Below are positions 10,101 through 16,452 of a stretch of 64,000 nucleotides of DNA, one piece after another. The stretch comes from Cellulomonas marina (GTDB lineage: Bacteria > Actinomycetota > Actinomycetes > Actinomycetales > Cellulomonadaceae): the NCBI RefSeq assembly GCF_900111925.1, contig NZ_FOKA01000010.1:62001-126000 (forward strand), in the 5' to 3' direction. The position numbers were made by a program, and so were the translations under genes. The notes beneath the pieces are model-generated. The model had not been told where the DNA came from. It searched no databases and saw nothing but the letters and a program-made list of their open reading frames with translations. Positions within the stretch are counted from its first letter, which is position 1. The number at the start of each line of letters is the position of its first letter.

Positions 10101-10209
10101 GCGCACCGGGCCGTACGGGCAGCGGCTCGTGCGCTCCAGCACCTTCGCGCCGCTGACCACGCTGTGGGCGACTCCGTGCACCTCGACCTGCACGGGCCGC
10201 CAGCTCTGA
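7114..10209 (+). CDS. Secreted S8 subtilisin-like protease with IPT/TIG domain
   Basis: 1031 residues with an N-terminal signal peptide (MAARRWRAV.. hydrophobic core to about residue 35) and a good ribosome binding site (GAGGAGGGG). A propeptide-like region of about 240 residues includes an Ala/Thr-rich stretch. The catalytic triad is intact: Asp290 in AVLDTGYDTD, His350 in GDHGTQVAS, Ser511 in SGTSFSAPLVAG. A beta domain follows (about 590-705). Thr/Pro linkers built of tandem repeats then flank an IPT/TIG immunoglobulin-like domain (about 842-925). The tail after the second linker is basic and holds two cysteines (PCTSTC) close to the C-terminus. It is probably a wall-associated or secreted protease; the cleaved substrate is unknown. 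Unlike mycosins it lacks an obvious C-terminal membrane segment. Confidence 0.92.
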   Translation: MAARRWRAVAPVVAGALAFTGLGTAVRVLQAPPALAVFDGHYGPGDGSHVLLVRLDEAQAAAATSAAGSVAETPVDAATTAATGDPIAATGEAGRSTGEPSARPPLDATLLAEAQRVLGPGGVLEMNGGTGFYVTAAGAMAVSVGGDGQALPGSPTPSPTTAATPTTGTTTSGTSVPATSAELVEALEAVDGVVAAQDSGFGDGSLLVTTTLTPDRLAAVPGVGDVETSSTAHVSALDPRDDPYYAAYGWHLENTGSNAYGQTARPDADVDAPPLWPALRGAGTVVAVLDTGYDTDHEDLGPAALWTNPDDPSCDTTRDADGNGLAGDCHGWNFYAGSAAIDQGPGAGDHGTQVASVVAAQANGRGTVGIAPETRIMPLVIGAGSTVDFGLAAKAIRYAVDQGADVVNCSFGGVPTGSFMTALVDAVAYAERRGVLVVAAAGNDRADREVAPTWPASSPSPTVITVGATTATDVRSDFSAWGAATVDLSAPGTLLVVASPSGGYVAASGTSFSAPLVAGAVALYRAAHPDWTAARVKEQLLADVDRVPALAGLSVTGGRLSLTALAASLPTTAAPSTAVRFGAMTATTTAAGQTVMATPQVAVTTNAGAGGYEVTFGLGMADAGAVWAVAGQEVTLDGRMRTTDDAGTVSFPLTSGPTGLGAVTLAPQLPLYDGRYALTVQVTKDGTALARPVAAPLVVAVASSPTSPTNPTTPPTTTPPTTTPGTTTPGTTTPGATSPGATSPAPTTPGPTTPRTAPAPTTPGSQPVPGGTTPPGAGPVSPGPGVTTPGATAPASPPATSPATPPATAPGTPPVAPGTVPSTPPAGSAPGPDSVTYPSVGDFAVTAMTPRHVSTAGGQTVQLTGTGLQGAAVRVGATGNARVVAATSTTLVFVAPALVAGTYDVTVHATGRTSVLSPGLTYVVPGTTPGTTPPPTTAPAAPGTPPATTPGTTPGTSPGTSPGTSPGTSPGTSPGTSPTTAPTTPPSSSATPPADRRTGPYGQRLVRSSTFAPLTTLWATPCTSTCTGRQL
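9244..9360 (+). repeat. 15-bp minisatellite coding Thr/Pro linker
   Basis: Near-perfect repeats of a 15-bp unit of the form CCCGGTACGACCACG, encoding TTPGT/TTPPT, in frame within the subtilase between its beta domain and IPT domain. The units diverge towards the 3' end. Confidence 0.8.
9976..10047 (+). repeat. 12-bp minisatellite coding GTSP repeats
   Basis: Six tandem 12-bp units (GGCACGTCTCCG, the last two GGTACCTCGCCG) encode (GTSP)6 in the second linker of the subtilase. The first three units are identical at DNA level, which suggests recent expansion. Confidence 0.9.
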
Positions 10210-10240
10210 CGGCGTAGGAGATGACGAGAGCGCCCTCAAG

Positions 10241-10267
10241 GCGCTCGAGGCGCTCGAGGCGCTCGAG
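10241..10267. repeat. 9-bp tandem repeat (GCGCTCGAG)3
   Basis: Three perfect units of GCGCTCGAG, preceded by one degenerate unit (GCCCTCAAG at 10232-10240). It starts 31 bp after the subtilase stop. Each unit contains a CTCGAG palindrome. Confidence 0.85.
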
Positions 10268-10308
10268 GCCCCGGCCGGGTGCCGGACTCAGCGGTCGGCG
10301 GTGGTCCG

Positions 10309-10393
10309 TCGGTGCGGCGTCCAGCGGTACCAGAGGCCGGAGGGCGGCGTGTCGGCCACGACACGCCGCTCGGTCCGGCGTCTGCCGCAGCGA
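10309..10393. repeat. Structured intergenic repeat, copy A
   Basis: On the plus strand an outer left arm (CGGTGCGGCGT from 10310) pairs imperfectly with CTGCCGCAGCG ending at 10392. A strong hairpin lies inside: GCGGCGTGTCG (10344-10354), loop GCCA, CGACACGCCGC (10359-10369). The stem extends outward by a G.T and a G-C pair. Copy B at 21375-21459 has the same elements at identical offsets: left arm to hairpin 35 nt, left arm to right arm 72 nt. Hairpin pairs 10344/10369 and 10342/10371 are G-C here and C-G in copy B, and outer pair 10309/10393 is T-A here and C-G there. It could be a structured RNA or a small palindromic mobile repeat; strand is not determined. Confidence 0.7.
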
Positions 10394-10763
10394 GCGACCA
10401 CCGTCGGGGCTGTTGCTCCGTGGAAGGCGTCCGTGCGACGGCTCGAGACCGCCGCGTGGCGGGTCGGTGCGGAGCGACGGCACCGGAGCGTCTCCCGGCG
10501 GTGTCTCGCGCTGGACACGTCGTCCACGCCCCGCTCTCCGCACCAGGCCGCCACGGACGACAGCCGGTGCGCAGACCTCACCCACGACGGCCCTCGCGAC
10601 GCGGTACCGATCGATGTGGTCGGGCCAGGCGTCACCACGCCCGGCGGCGTCGAGGATCCGAGGGACGAAAGCGCCGTCGGCGCGGCTCCGAGGTCGTCGG
10701 GCGGCGCCGCGCGTCGCCGTACGGGAGGTGCAGGACATCTGACGACGACGAGGACCTCGCGCG

Positions 10764-11567
10764 TCAGCCGGTGAGGTGGGCGGTGCGCTCGACGACGGTC
10801 CTGGTCGGGAGGTCGGCGCTCGTGGTGGCGGTGCCCTGGACGTCGAGCCACGTGCTGGTGCCGGCGACGCGGTAGCGGCCGGTCCAGGTCGTCGTGCAGC
10901 GGACGGTCGCGGGGCCGGCGGTGGTGAAGGTGTGGGTGACGTCGGCGTGCGGCCAGGTGTGCCCAGGGCTGGTGGTGGTCAGGGGCGCGGTGCCGTCGCC
11001 GAAGGCCCAGGTCCACGAGGTCGGGGTCGCCTGCACCTCGACGGTCCGGCCGAGCAGCGTGGTGGTGAGCGTCGCGGGTGCGGGGTCGACGGTGAGGACC
11101 AGGGGCATGTTGACCAGCACGTCGCCCGTGGCGGGCTGGGTCGCGGCGGTGGGTGCGGGCAGCGGCAGTCGTCGGAAGTCGGCCTCGGTCAGCACGGGCA
11201 CCGCGGCCGCGTCGGCCCGGCAGAGCCAGCCGTTGTCGAGCGTCCACCGCCCGGTGGAGCCGGCGGGGCGGGACCAGGACGGCGGCACGACGGTCTCGTC
11301 GTCCGCGCAGGGCAGTGCCTGCGCCTGACGGCCTGGCGGGCACTGGGTCGGCTGGTCGAGCAGCGTTGCGCCCGCGCCGTAGCAGAGACCGCCGGGGTGC
11401 GTCTCGCGTTCCTGACTAGGGCTGGTCGCGACCGGATGCTGTCCGCCGCGCGCCGCTCGCCCTCCCCACACGTCGATTGACTCGCGTGCGGCTTTGCCGA
11501 AGACGTCCGAATCAACCGACGTCACTAGCAGCATTAGCACAACGCCCGTGAACACAGCACGACTCAC
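10764..11567 (-). CDS. Exported PKD-domain protein
   Basis: About 267 residues starting at a GTG (11567) that overlaps the upstream stop codon as GTGA, so translation is probably coupled to the lipoprotein gene. A single hydrophobic N-terminal segment (FTGVVLMLLVT) acts as signal or anchor. The C-terminal 100 residues contain a PKD-like beta-sandwich with the hallmark WTWAFGDGT and a following HTFTTAGPATV. The middle has several cysteines (GGLCYG, TQCPPG, LPCADD, WLCRAD). Bases around 11420-11580 are noticeably less GC-rich than the neighbourhood. PKD domains usually bind surface partners or carbohydrate; the specific role is unknown. Pairing with a DUF6318 lipoprotein suggests the two act together at the cell surface. 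Confidence 0.8.
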   Translation of the reverse strand: MSRAVFTGVVLMLLVTSVDSDVFGKAARESIDVWGGRAARGGQHPVATSPSQERETHPGGLCYGAGATLLDQPTQCPPGRQAQALPCADDETVVPPSWSRPAGSTGRWTLDNGWLCRADAAAVPVLTEADFRRLPLPAPTAATQPATGDVLVNMPLVLTVDPAPATLTTTLLGRTVEVQATPTSWTWAFGDGTAPLTTTSPGHTWPHADVTHTFTTAGPATVRCTTTWTGRYRVAGTSTWLDVQGTATTSADLPTRTVVERTAHLTG

Positions 11568-12157
11568 GCGCCGCCGTCCTTTGGCGTGTACTCGAGCACG
11601 ATCCACCGCCCGTCGACGACGTGGAGCACCGTGTCGACGCTCCCGACGTTGCTTTCGCCGGTGTCGACCTCGCGACCTTCTCCGTCCAGCGTGCGCCACG
11701 GCTGCTGCTCGATCTCGAGGTGCACGAGCGCCAGGCCGTCCTGGTTGACTCCCACGAGTTCGGCGCTCTCAACGACGAGTTGTGCCCCCTCGGTGGTGGT
11801 GCCGTCCTGCAGCATGGTGTCCATGACGGAGGCGCAGAAGACGCACTCCGGGTCGCTCATGGCGCGCCACTCGGTCAGGTCGCGGGACGCCGCGACGTAG
11901 CCGTACAGCTCGGTGAAGTACACGGCCGCGTCGACGGCGCCCTGCTCGGAGGGATCGGCGGGAGGCGCCGTGGGGGGCGCCGGAACCGCCGGCGGTGCCG
12001 CACCGGTCGGCGCCGCGGACACCTCGGCGGTCGGCGAGCCTGACGGGACCGTCGCGGCGACCGTTGCTGCCGGCGCCGTCGTCGTCGAGCAGCCCACCAG
12101 CACCGGCAGCGCCGCGAGCGCGCACCAGAGCCGCGTGCTGCGGCGGAGGACCCCCAT
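11564..12157 (-). CDS. DUF6318-type lipoprotein
   Basis: About 197 residues from the ATG at 12157, chosen because it places a standard lipoprotein signal directly at the N-terminus: MGVLRRSTRLW, hydrophobic core, lipobox LVGC with Cys23. A Thr/Pro/Ala-rich linker of about 45 residues follows, then a compact domain (AAVYFTELYGYVAAS..WRAMSDPECVFCASV..) matching what I know of DUF6318, with a Cys-x-x-Cys pair near its start. The fold resembles small NTF2/lumazine-like extracellular domains, but the function is not known. It is the first gene of a two-gene operon with the PKD protein (4-bp overlap GTGA at 11564-11567). Confidence 0.8.
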   Translation of the reverse strand: MGVLRRSTRLWCALAALPVLVGCSTTTAPAATVAATVPSGSPTAEVSAAPTGAAPPAVPAPPTAPPADPSEQGAVDAAVYFTELYGYVAASRDLTEWRAMSDPECVFCASVMDTMLQDGTTTEGAQLVVESAELVGVNQDGLALVHLEIEQQPWRTLDGEGREVDTGESNVGSVDTVLHVVDGRWIVLEYTPKDGGA

Positions 12158-12310
12158 ACCGCCGGAGGTTACCGACGCTCCCCGACCCACTCGCTGCGCC
12201 CTGTGGACGAATCACCCGGACGGCCCAGAACGGTCACCGCCACGCACTCCGAGGGGCTGTCACCGAGGTCGTGGCCGCCATCGCCGGAGTTTGCGCCCGC
12301 TCGTCGTGCC

Positions 12311-12487
12311 TCAGGTGCGCCGGCGCGGCGCCGTGCCGCCACCGCGCAGGAGCTCCAGCAGCCCACGCAGCAAGGCCACCCGCAGGACCAGCGTGCCGAC
12401 CGTCAGCAGCAGCGCCAGGGCGGCCCCGCCGAGAGCGATGACGACCAGCACCACCGCGAGGATCAGCACGCCGTCCATGCCGTGCAT
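12311..12487 (-). CDS. Small hydrophobic membrane protein (58 aa)
   Basis: A short frame from ATG at 12487 (alternative ATG at 12478) to TGA. The translation starts MHGMDGVLILAVVLVV and continues as one or two hydrophobic helices over residues 6-47. It ends in a basic tail (GTAPRRRT), giving a likely cytoplasmic C-terminus by the positive-inside rule. Amino-acid composition is far from the Arg/Pro-rich pattern of non-coding frames in this sequence, which is the main support. It stands alone between the lipoprotein gene and a hydrolase gene, about 150 bp from either. No function can be assigned. Confidence 0.6.
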   Translation of the reverse strand: MHGMDGVLILAVVLVVIALGGAALALLLTVGTLVLRVALLRGLLELLRGGGTAPRRRT

Positions 12488-12594
12488 CGTAGGACCGCGG
12501 CCGCGGAGCGGGTGTCCGGGTCACCGCGCCCGGTACGAAGGTTCTCCGACCTGCCGCGAGATACCACGACACGCCGGTGGACGCCCCGCATCCA

Positions 12595-12624
12595 TGGCAT
12601 CTCGGCGGAGGGTGCCGAGAGCCA
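12595..12624 (-). terminator. Hairpin downstream of hydrolase gene
   Basis: CTCGGC (12601-12606) pairs with GCCGAG (12614-12619) across a 7-nt loop, and the stem continues outward with TGGC pairing GCCA around a small bulge. It lies about 30 bp after the minus-strand hydrolase stop at 12657. Confidence 0.6.
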
Positions 12625-12656
12625 CCGGCCGACCGGCTGTCCCCCCCCGCGCGTCG

Positions 12657-13592
12657 TCAGGAGGCGAGGCCGGACGTCCCGCGCCAGAACGCGTCGAGGA
12701 CCGCTGCCGTGGACGGGGCGTCGTCCTCGTTCGGGCAATGGCCCGTGCCCGGCACGACGACGACCGGGGCGCCGAGCCGCGCCGCCATGGCGCGCTGCCA
12801 CTCCTGGGGCCACGCGTCGTCGTGCTCGCCGAAGACGACGGCGGCCGGGACGCCCGTGGCTGCGAGCTCCTCGGTCCGGTCGGTGAGGTCCGCGAGGTGG
12901 TCGATGGCGGCCAGGAGCTGGTCGTGGTGCGTCAGCTCGGCGCGCAGGCGCAGGAAGGCGTCGAACGGCGGCAGGTCGTCGTCGGGCAGGTGCGCACGCT
13001 GCGGGTTCGTCAGCCGCCAGAGGTCGACGTGCGGGTTGGCCAGCAGCATCTCGCGCTCCTCCGCCTTGCGGCCCTCCCAGCCGTGCGGGCCCGAGCACAG
13101 CAGCGTGACCGTGGCGAACAGCTCGGGGTGCGCGACCACCGCGGCTCGCGCGACGAGCCCGCCGAAACTGTGCCCGACGAGGTGCACCTGCGTCGCGCCG
13201 GTGCCCGATGCCGCCAGCACTGCCCGTGCGACCTCCGCGACGTCGTCGGCCAGGAGGTCCATCCCGTACCCGTCCTCGCCGTCCGGGCCGGTGGAGTCGC
13301 CCTGACCGCGCTGGGAGTACGTCCACGCGTCCCAGCCCAGCCGTGCGAGCTCCGGCAGCAGGAGGCGGTGGTCCTCCTTGGTCCCCGTGTAGCCCGGGAC
13401 GACGAGCACGACGCCGGCGGGCGGGCCGTCCGGAGCGTGGTGCAGCGCCGTCAGCGGGCCGACGCCCGCGGCGACGACGACGGCCTGCGTCCTGGGGTCG
13501 AGCGGCAGGTCGCCGAGCGGCATGCCTGGTAGGACGGCGGCAGGTCCGGCGGGGGGTGCGGCGTCGGACGTGGGGGAGAGGGCGTCGGGCAC
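12657..13592 (-). CDS. Alpha/beta hydrolase
   Basis: 311 residues from GTG. The fold signature is complete: oxyanion strand VVLVVPGYTGTKED, nucleophile elbow VGHSFGG with Ser142, a probable acid in VVFGEHDDAWPQ and the histidine in VPGTGHCPNED. The length and the dynamic cap region fit the broad lipase/esterase/peroxidase group; substrate is unknown. It reads in the same direction as the ROK regulator, whose stop lies only about 10 bp upstream of this start, so the two are probably co-transcribed. Confidence 0.85.
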   Translation of the reverse strand: MPDALSPTSDAAPPAGPAAVLPGMPLGDLPLDPRTQAVVVAAGVGPLTALHHAPDGPPAGVVLVVPGYTGTKEDHRLLLPELARLGWDAWTYSQRGQGDSTGPDGEDGYGMDLLADDVAEVARAVLAASGTGATQVHLVGHSFGGLVARAAVVAHPELFATVTLLCSGPHGWEGRKAEEREMLLANPHVDLWRLTNPQRAHLPDDDLPPFDAFLRLRAELTHHDQLLAAIDHLADLTDRTEELAATGVPAAVVFGEHDDAWPQEWQRAMAARLGAPVVVVPGTGHCPNEDDAPSTAAVLDAFWRGTSGLAS

Positions 13593-13601
13593 GTGCCGAC
13601 C

Positions 13602-14786
13602 CTAGATCAGCGCGTCGAGCGTCTCGCCGGCCAGGACGTGCTCGATCGCCATCGTGCTGGCGCCGAGCACGCCGGCGCGGCCACCCGTGCGGCTCGTGAC
13701 GATGCGCAGGTGCTGCGTCGCCAGGGGCAGCGACCGCCGGTAGACCACCTCGCGGATGCCGGCCAGCAGGTGCTCGCCGGCCTCGGCCAGGCTGCCGCCG
13801 ATGACGATGACCGACGGGTTGAGCATGCTCACGCACACGGCGAGCACCGACCCCAGCCGGCGCCCCGCCTCGCGGACGGCAGCGGTGGCCGTGAGGTCGC
13901 CCGCGCGGACCAGGGCGACGGCCTCCGTGCTCGTCGACGCCGCCAGGCCGTGCGCGGCCAGCTCGGCCGCCACGGCGCGGCCGCTGGCGACCGCCTCGAG
14001 GCACCCCGTGTTGCCGCAGCGGCACACGACCGCCGGACCGCCGGGCACGGCGACGTGCCCCAGGTCCCCCGCGGCGCCCTGCGCACCCCGCCGGATGCCG
14101 CCGTCGCTGATGATGCCGGCGCCGATGCCCGTGGCCACCTTGACGAACAGCAGGTGGTCGACGTCGCGGAACTCCGCAGCGTGCTCGCCCAGCGCCATGA
14201 CGTTCACGTCGTTGTCGACGAGCACGGGCACGGGCACGGGTGCCGGACCCAGCAGCTCCTGCAGCCGTCCGGCCACGTCGGCGCCGTCCCACCCCGGCAT
14301 GATCGGCGGGTTCGTCGGACGGCCCGTCTCGTGGTCCACGGGACCGGGCAGGCCGACCCCGACGCCGACGAGCTCGGACGCGGACCGGCCGGTGCGGGCC
14401 AGCAGGTCGTGGGCGACCCGCGCGACCAGGTCCAGCACGACCTCGGGGCCCTCGGCGATGGCGACGACCTCGAGGTGCTCGGCCAGGACCGTCGCGGCCA
14501 GGTCGGTGACGGCGACACGCGCGTGCGTCGCCCCCAGGTCGACCGCGAGGACGACGCGCGCCGCCGGGTTGAACGCGAAGGTGGCCGGCGGCCGCCCGCC
14601 GGTGGAGGCCGCCTCGCCCGTCGGCGCGACGAGACCGGAGGAGAGCAGCTGGTCGACGCGCATCGCGACGGTCGAGCGGGCCTGGCCGGACAGGGTGGCG
14701 AGCTCGGCGCGCGTGCGGGGTCGGCCGTCGCGCAGCAGCTGCAGCGTGGCGCTGAGGTCGCCGGCCCGCGGCGCGCTGGTGGCCAT
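13602..14786 (-). CDS. ROK-family transcriptional repressor
   Basis: 394 residues. I chose the ATG at 14786; the frame is open upstream but would run across the divergent ABC gene. Residues 1-75 form a winged helix (RTRAELATLSGQARSTVAMRV). The sugar-kinase-like ROK domain follows, with DLGATHARVAV, the GVGLPGPV loop, GIGAGIISDG and the zinc motif CRCGNTGCLE. Such proteins (NagC/XylR type) repress sugar operons and are released by sugar or sugar phosphate. Divergence from the sugar ABC transporter, and two palindromes in the 100-bp gap between them, make that operon the obvious target. Inducer unknown. Confidence 0.9.
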   Translation of the reverse strand: MATSAPRAGDLSATLQLLRDGRPRTRAELATLSGQARSTVAMRVDQLLSSGLVAPTGEAASTGGRPPATFAFNPAARVVLAVDLGATHARVAVTDLAATVLAEHLEVVAIAEGPEVVLDLVARVAHDLLARTGRSASELVGVGVGLPGPVDHETGRPTNPPIMPGWDGADVAGRLQELLGPAPVPVPVLVDNDVNVMALGEHAAEFRDVDHLLFVKVATGIGAGIISDGGIRRGAQGAAGDLGHVAVPGGPAVVCRCGNTGCLEAVASGRAVAAELAAHGLAASTSTEAVALVRAGDLTATAAVREAGRRLGSVLAVCVSMLNPSVIVIGGSLAEAGEHLLAGIREVVYRRSLPLATQHLRIVTSRTGGRAGVLGASTMAIEHVLAGETLDALI

Positions 14787-14839
14787 GGGCGCAGTCAAGC
14801 ACATCCGCCGATCGCGGCAGCGCTTCTCGTCGAGCGGGT

Positions 14840-14852
14840 AGCAACTTTTGCT
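14840..14852. promoter_or_regulatory. Candidate ROK operator
   Basis: AGCAACTTTTGCT is a perfect palindrome with 5-bp arms and a CTT centre, A+T-rich in a GC-rich context. It lies midway between the divergent ROK start (14786) and transporter start (14887) and touches the TTGACG at 14852. The location is ideal for a repressor acting on both genes. Confidence 0.6.
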
Positions 14853-14881
14853 TGACGTCTGGCAGAACCTCTGCCACGGTC
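14852..14881 (+). promoter_or_regulatory. Candidate promoter of sugar transport operon
   Basis: TTGACG (14852-14857) resembles a -35 box. A -10 position 17-18 nt downstream (around 14875-14881) would place the transcript start at or next to the ATG at 14887, so the message may be leaderless; no ribosome binding site is visible. A second perfect palindrome, GGCAGA-ACC-TCTGCC (14861-14875), fills the spacer and could be another operator half or a different regulator's site. Confidence 0.45.
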
Positions 14882-14886
14882 CTCGC

Positions 14887-16452
14887 ATGGTCGACGACGA
14901 CGGCCGGGGCGCCGAGGCCCCGGGACGCACCGCGCCCCCCACGACGGGTGAGCCGGTCCTCCTGCGGATGCGGGACATCGCCAAGCACTTCGCCGGCGTG
15001 AAGGCGCTCGACGGGGTGGACCTCGAGGTCCGTGCCGGCGAGGTGCACTGCCTCCTGGGGCAGAACGGCGCCGGCAAGTCCACGCTCATCAAGGTCCTCG
15101 CCGGCGCCCACCGGCCCACGCGCGGCACCGTCGAGTGGCAGGGGCAGGAGGTCACGCTCGCGTCGCCCGTGGCCGCGCTGGCTACCGGTGTCGCCACCAT
15201 GTACCAGGAGCTCGACGTCGTCGACGGCCTGACGGTCGCGGAGAACATCTGGCTCGGCCACGAGCTCGCCCGGGGCGGGATCACCCGGCGCCGGGAGCTG
15301 CACGCCCGGACCCGGGACATCCTGCGGCGGCTCGGTCACGGGGACATCCCGCCGGGCCGCGAGGTCGGGCACCTGTCGGCCGCCGGCAAGCAGGTCGTCA
15401 GCATGGGTCGCGCCCTGTCGCACGAGGCGAAGCTCATCGTCATGGACGAGCCCTCGGCGGTCCTGGACTCCGAGGAGGTCGCCAACCTCTTCCGCGTGGT
15501 CCGCGAGCTGACGGCTGCCGGCGTCGCGGTCGTCTACATCTCCCACCGGCTCGAGGAGATCCGCCAGATCGGTGACCGCATCACGGTCCTCAAGGACGGG
15601 CGGACCGTCGCGACCGGCCTGCCCGTCGCCACGACCCCCACGTCCGAGCTCATCCGGCTCATGACCGGCCGCGCCGTGGAGCAGGTGTTCCCGCCGCGCC
15701 GGAGCGTCGCCCCCGACGTCGCGCCGCTGCTCGAGGTCGAGGGCCTCGGGCTGCGCGGCGTCTTCTCCGACGTCTCCTTCTCCGTCCGGCCGGGGGAGGT
15801 CGTCGGGCTCGCGGGCCTCGTCGGGTCTGGCCGCTCCGAGATCCTCGAGACGGTCTACGGCGCGCGGAGGGCGACCGCCGGACGGGTCCGCGTGGGTGGC
15901 AAGGAGCTCCGTCCGGGCTCGGTCCCCGCGGCGGTCGCGAGCGGCATCGGCCTCGCGCCGGAGGAGCGCAAGAGCCAGGGTCTGCTGCTCGACGAGCCCA
16001 TCTACCGCAACGTCACCCTGTCGACGTTCGGCCGCTTCGCCACGGGTCCGGTGCTCGACGAGCGTGCCGAGCGGCGCACCGCCCGCGAGCAGATCGACGC
16101 CCTCGAGCTGCGTCCGGCCGACCCGGACCGGGTCACCCGGACGCTGTCCGGCGGCAACCAGCAGAAGATCATGCTCGCCCGCTGGCTCGTGCACGGCTGC
16201 GAGGTCCTGCTGCTCGACGAGCCCACCCGCGGCGTCGACGTCGGCGCGCGCGCCGAGATCTACGCCCTCGTCGACGCCCTCGCCGCCCGCGGCGCCGCGG
16301 TCGTCGTCGTGTCCAGCGAGATCGACGAGGTGCTCGGCCTGGCCGACCGCGTCCTCGTCGTGGCGGAGGGCCGCGTCCTGCACAGCGGCCCCGCCGACCA
16401 GATCGACGAGCACCGCGTGCTCGACCTCGTCATGGAAGGAAGTGCCGCGTGA
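14887..16452 (+). CDS. Sugar ABC transporter ATP-binding protein (CUT2 type)
   Basis: 521 residues with two fused ABC ATPase domains as in RbsA/XylG/MglA. The first domain has Walker A GQNGAGKST, a degenerate signature (HLSAAGKQ) and Walker B LIVMDEPSAVLD. The second has a degenerate P-loop (GLVGSGRSE), a full signature LSGGNQQK and LLLDEPTRGVDVG. This asymmetry is normal for the family. It energises uptake of a monosaccharide or small polyol through the downstream permease and binding protein. The ATG at 14887 is preferred over an in-frame TTG further upstream that lies in the operator. Its stop overlaps the permease start by 4 bp. Confidence 0.93.
   Translation: MVDDDGRGAEAPGRTAPPTTGEPVLLRMRDIAKHFAGVKALDGVDLEVRAGEVHCLLGQNGAGKSTLIKVLAGAHRPTRGTVEWQGQEVTLASPVAALATGVATMYQELDVVDGLTVAENIWLGHELARGGITRRRELHARTRDILRRLGHGDIPPGREVGHLSAAGKQVVSMGRALSHEAKLIVMDEPSAVLDSEEVANLFRVVRELTAAGVAVVYISHRLEEIRQIGDRITVLKDGRTVATGLPVATTPTSELIRLMTGRAVEQVFPPRRSVAPDVAPLLEVEGLGLRGVFSDVSFSVRPGEVVGLAGLVGSGRSEILETVYGARRATAGRVRVGGKELRPGSVPAAVASGIGLAPEERKSQGLLLDEPIYRNVTLSTFGRFATGPVLDERAERRTAREQIDALELRPADPDRVTRTLSGGNQQKIMLARWLVHGCEVLLLDEPTRGVDVGARAEIYALVDALAARGAAVVVVSSEIDEVLGLADRVLVVAEGRVLHSGPADQIDEHRVLDLVMEGSAA

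Larger units (their letters stand above)
10210..10763. other. 554-bp gene-free convergent region
   Basis: Between the stops of the convergent subtilase and PKD genes. Long frames exist here but their arginine-rich translations look like non-coding shadow. The region contains a 9-bp tandem repeat and copy A of the structured repeat described separately. I see no convincing gene. Confidence 0.6.

Noticed and set aside
10221-10742. Long open frames on both strands between the subtilase and PKD genes.
   Set aside because: Arg/Pro/His-rich translations with no recognisable domain, typical of frames kept open by GC richness; the 9-bp repeat and structured element explain the region better.
12560-12590. 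A CGACACGCCGG sequence looking like a third copy of the structured repeat.
   Set aside because: The paired arm and the conserved spacing to the outer arms are missing.
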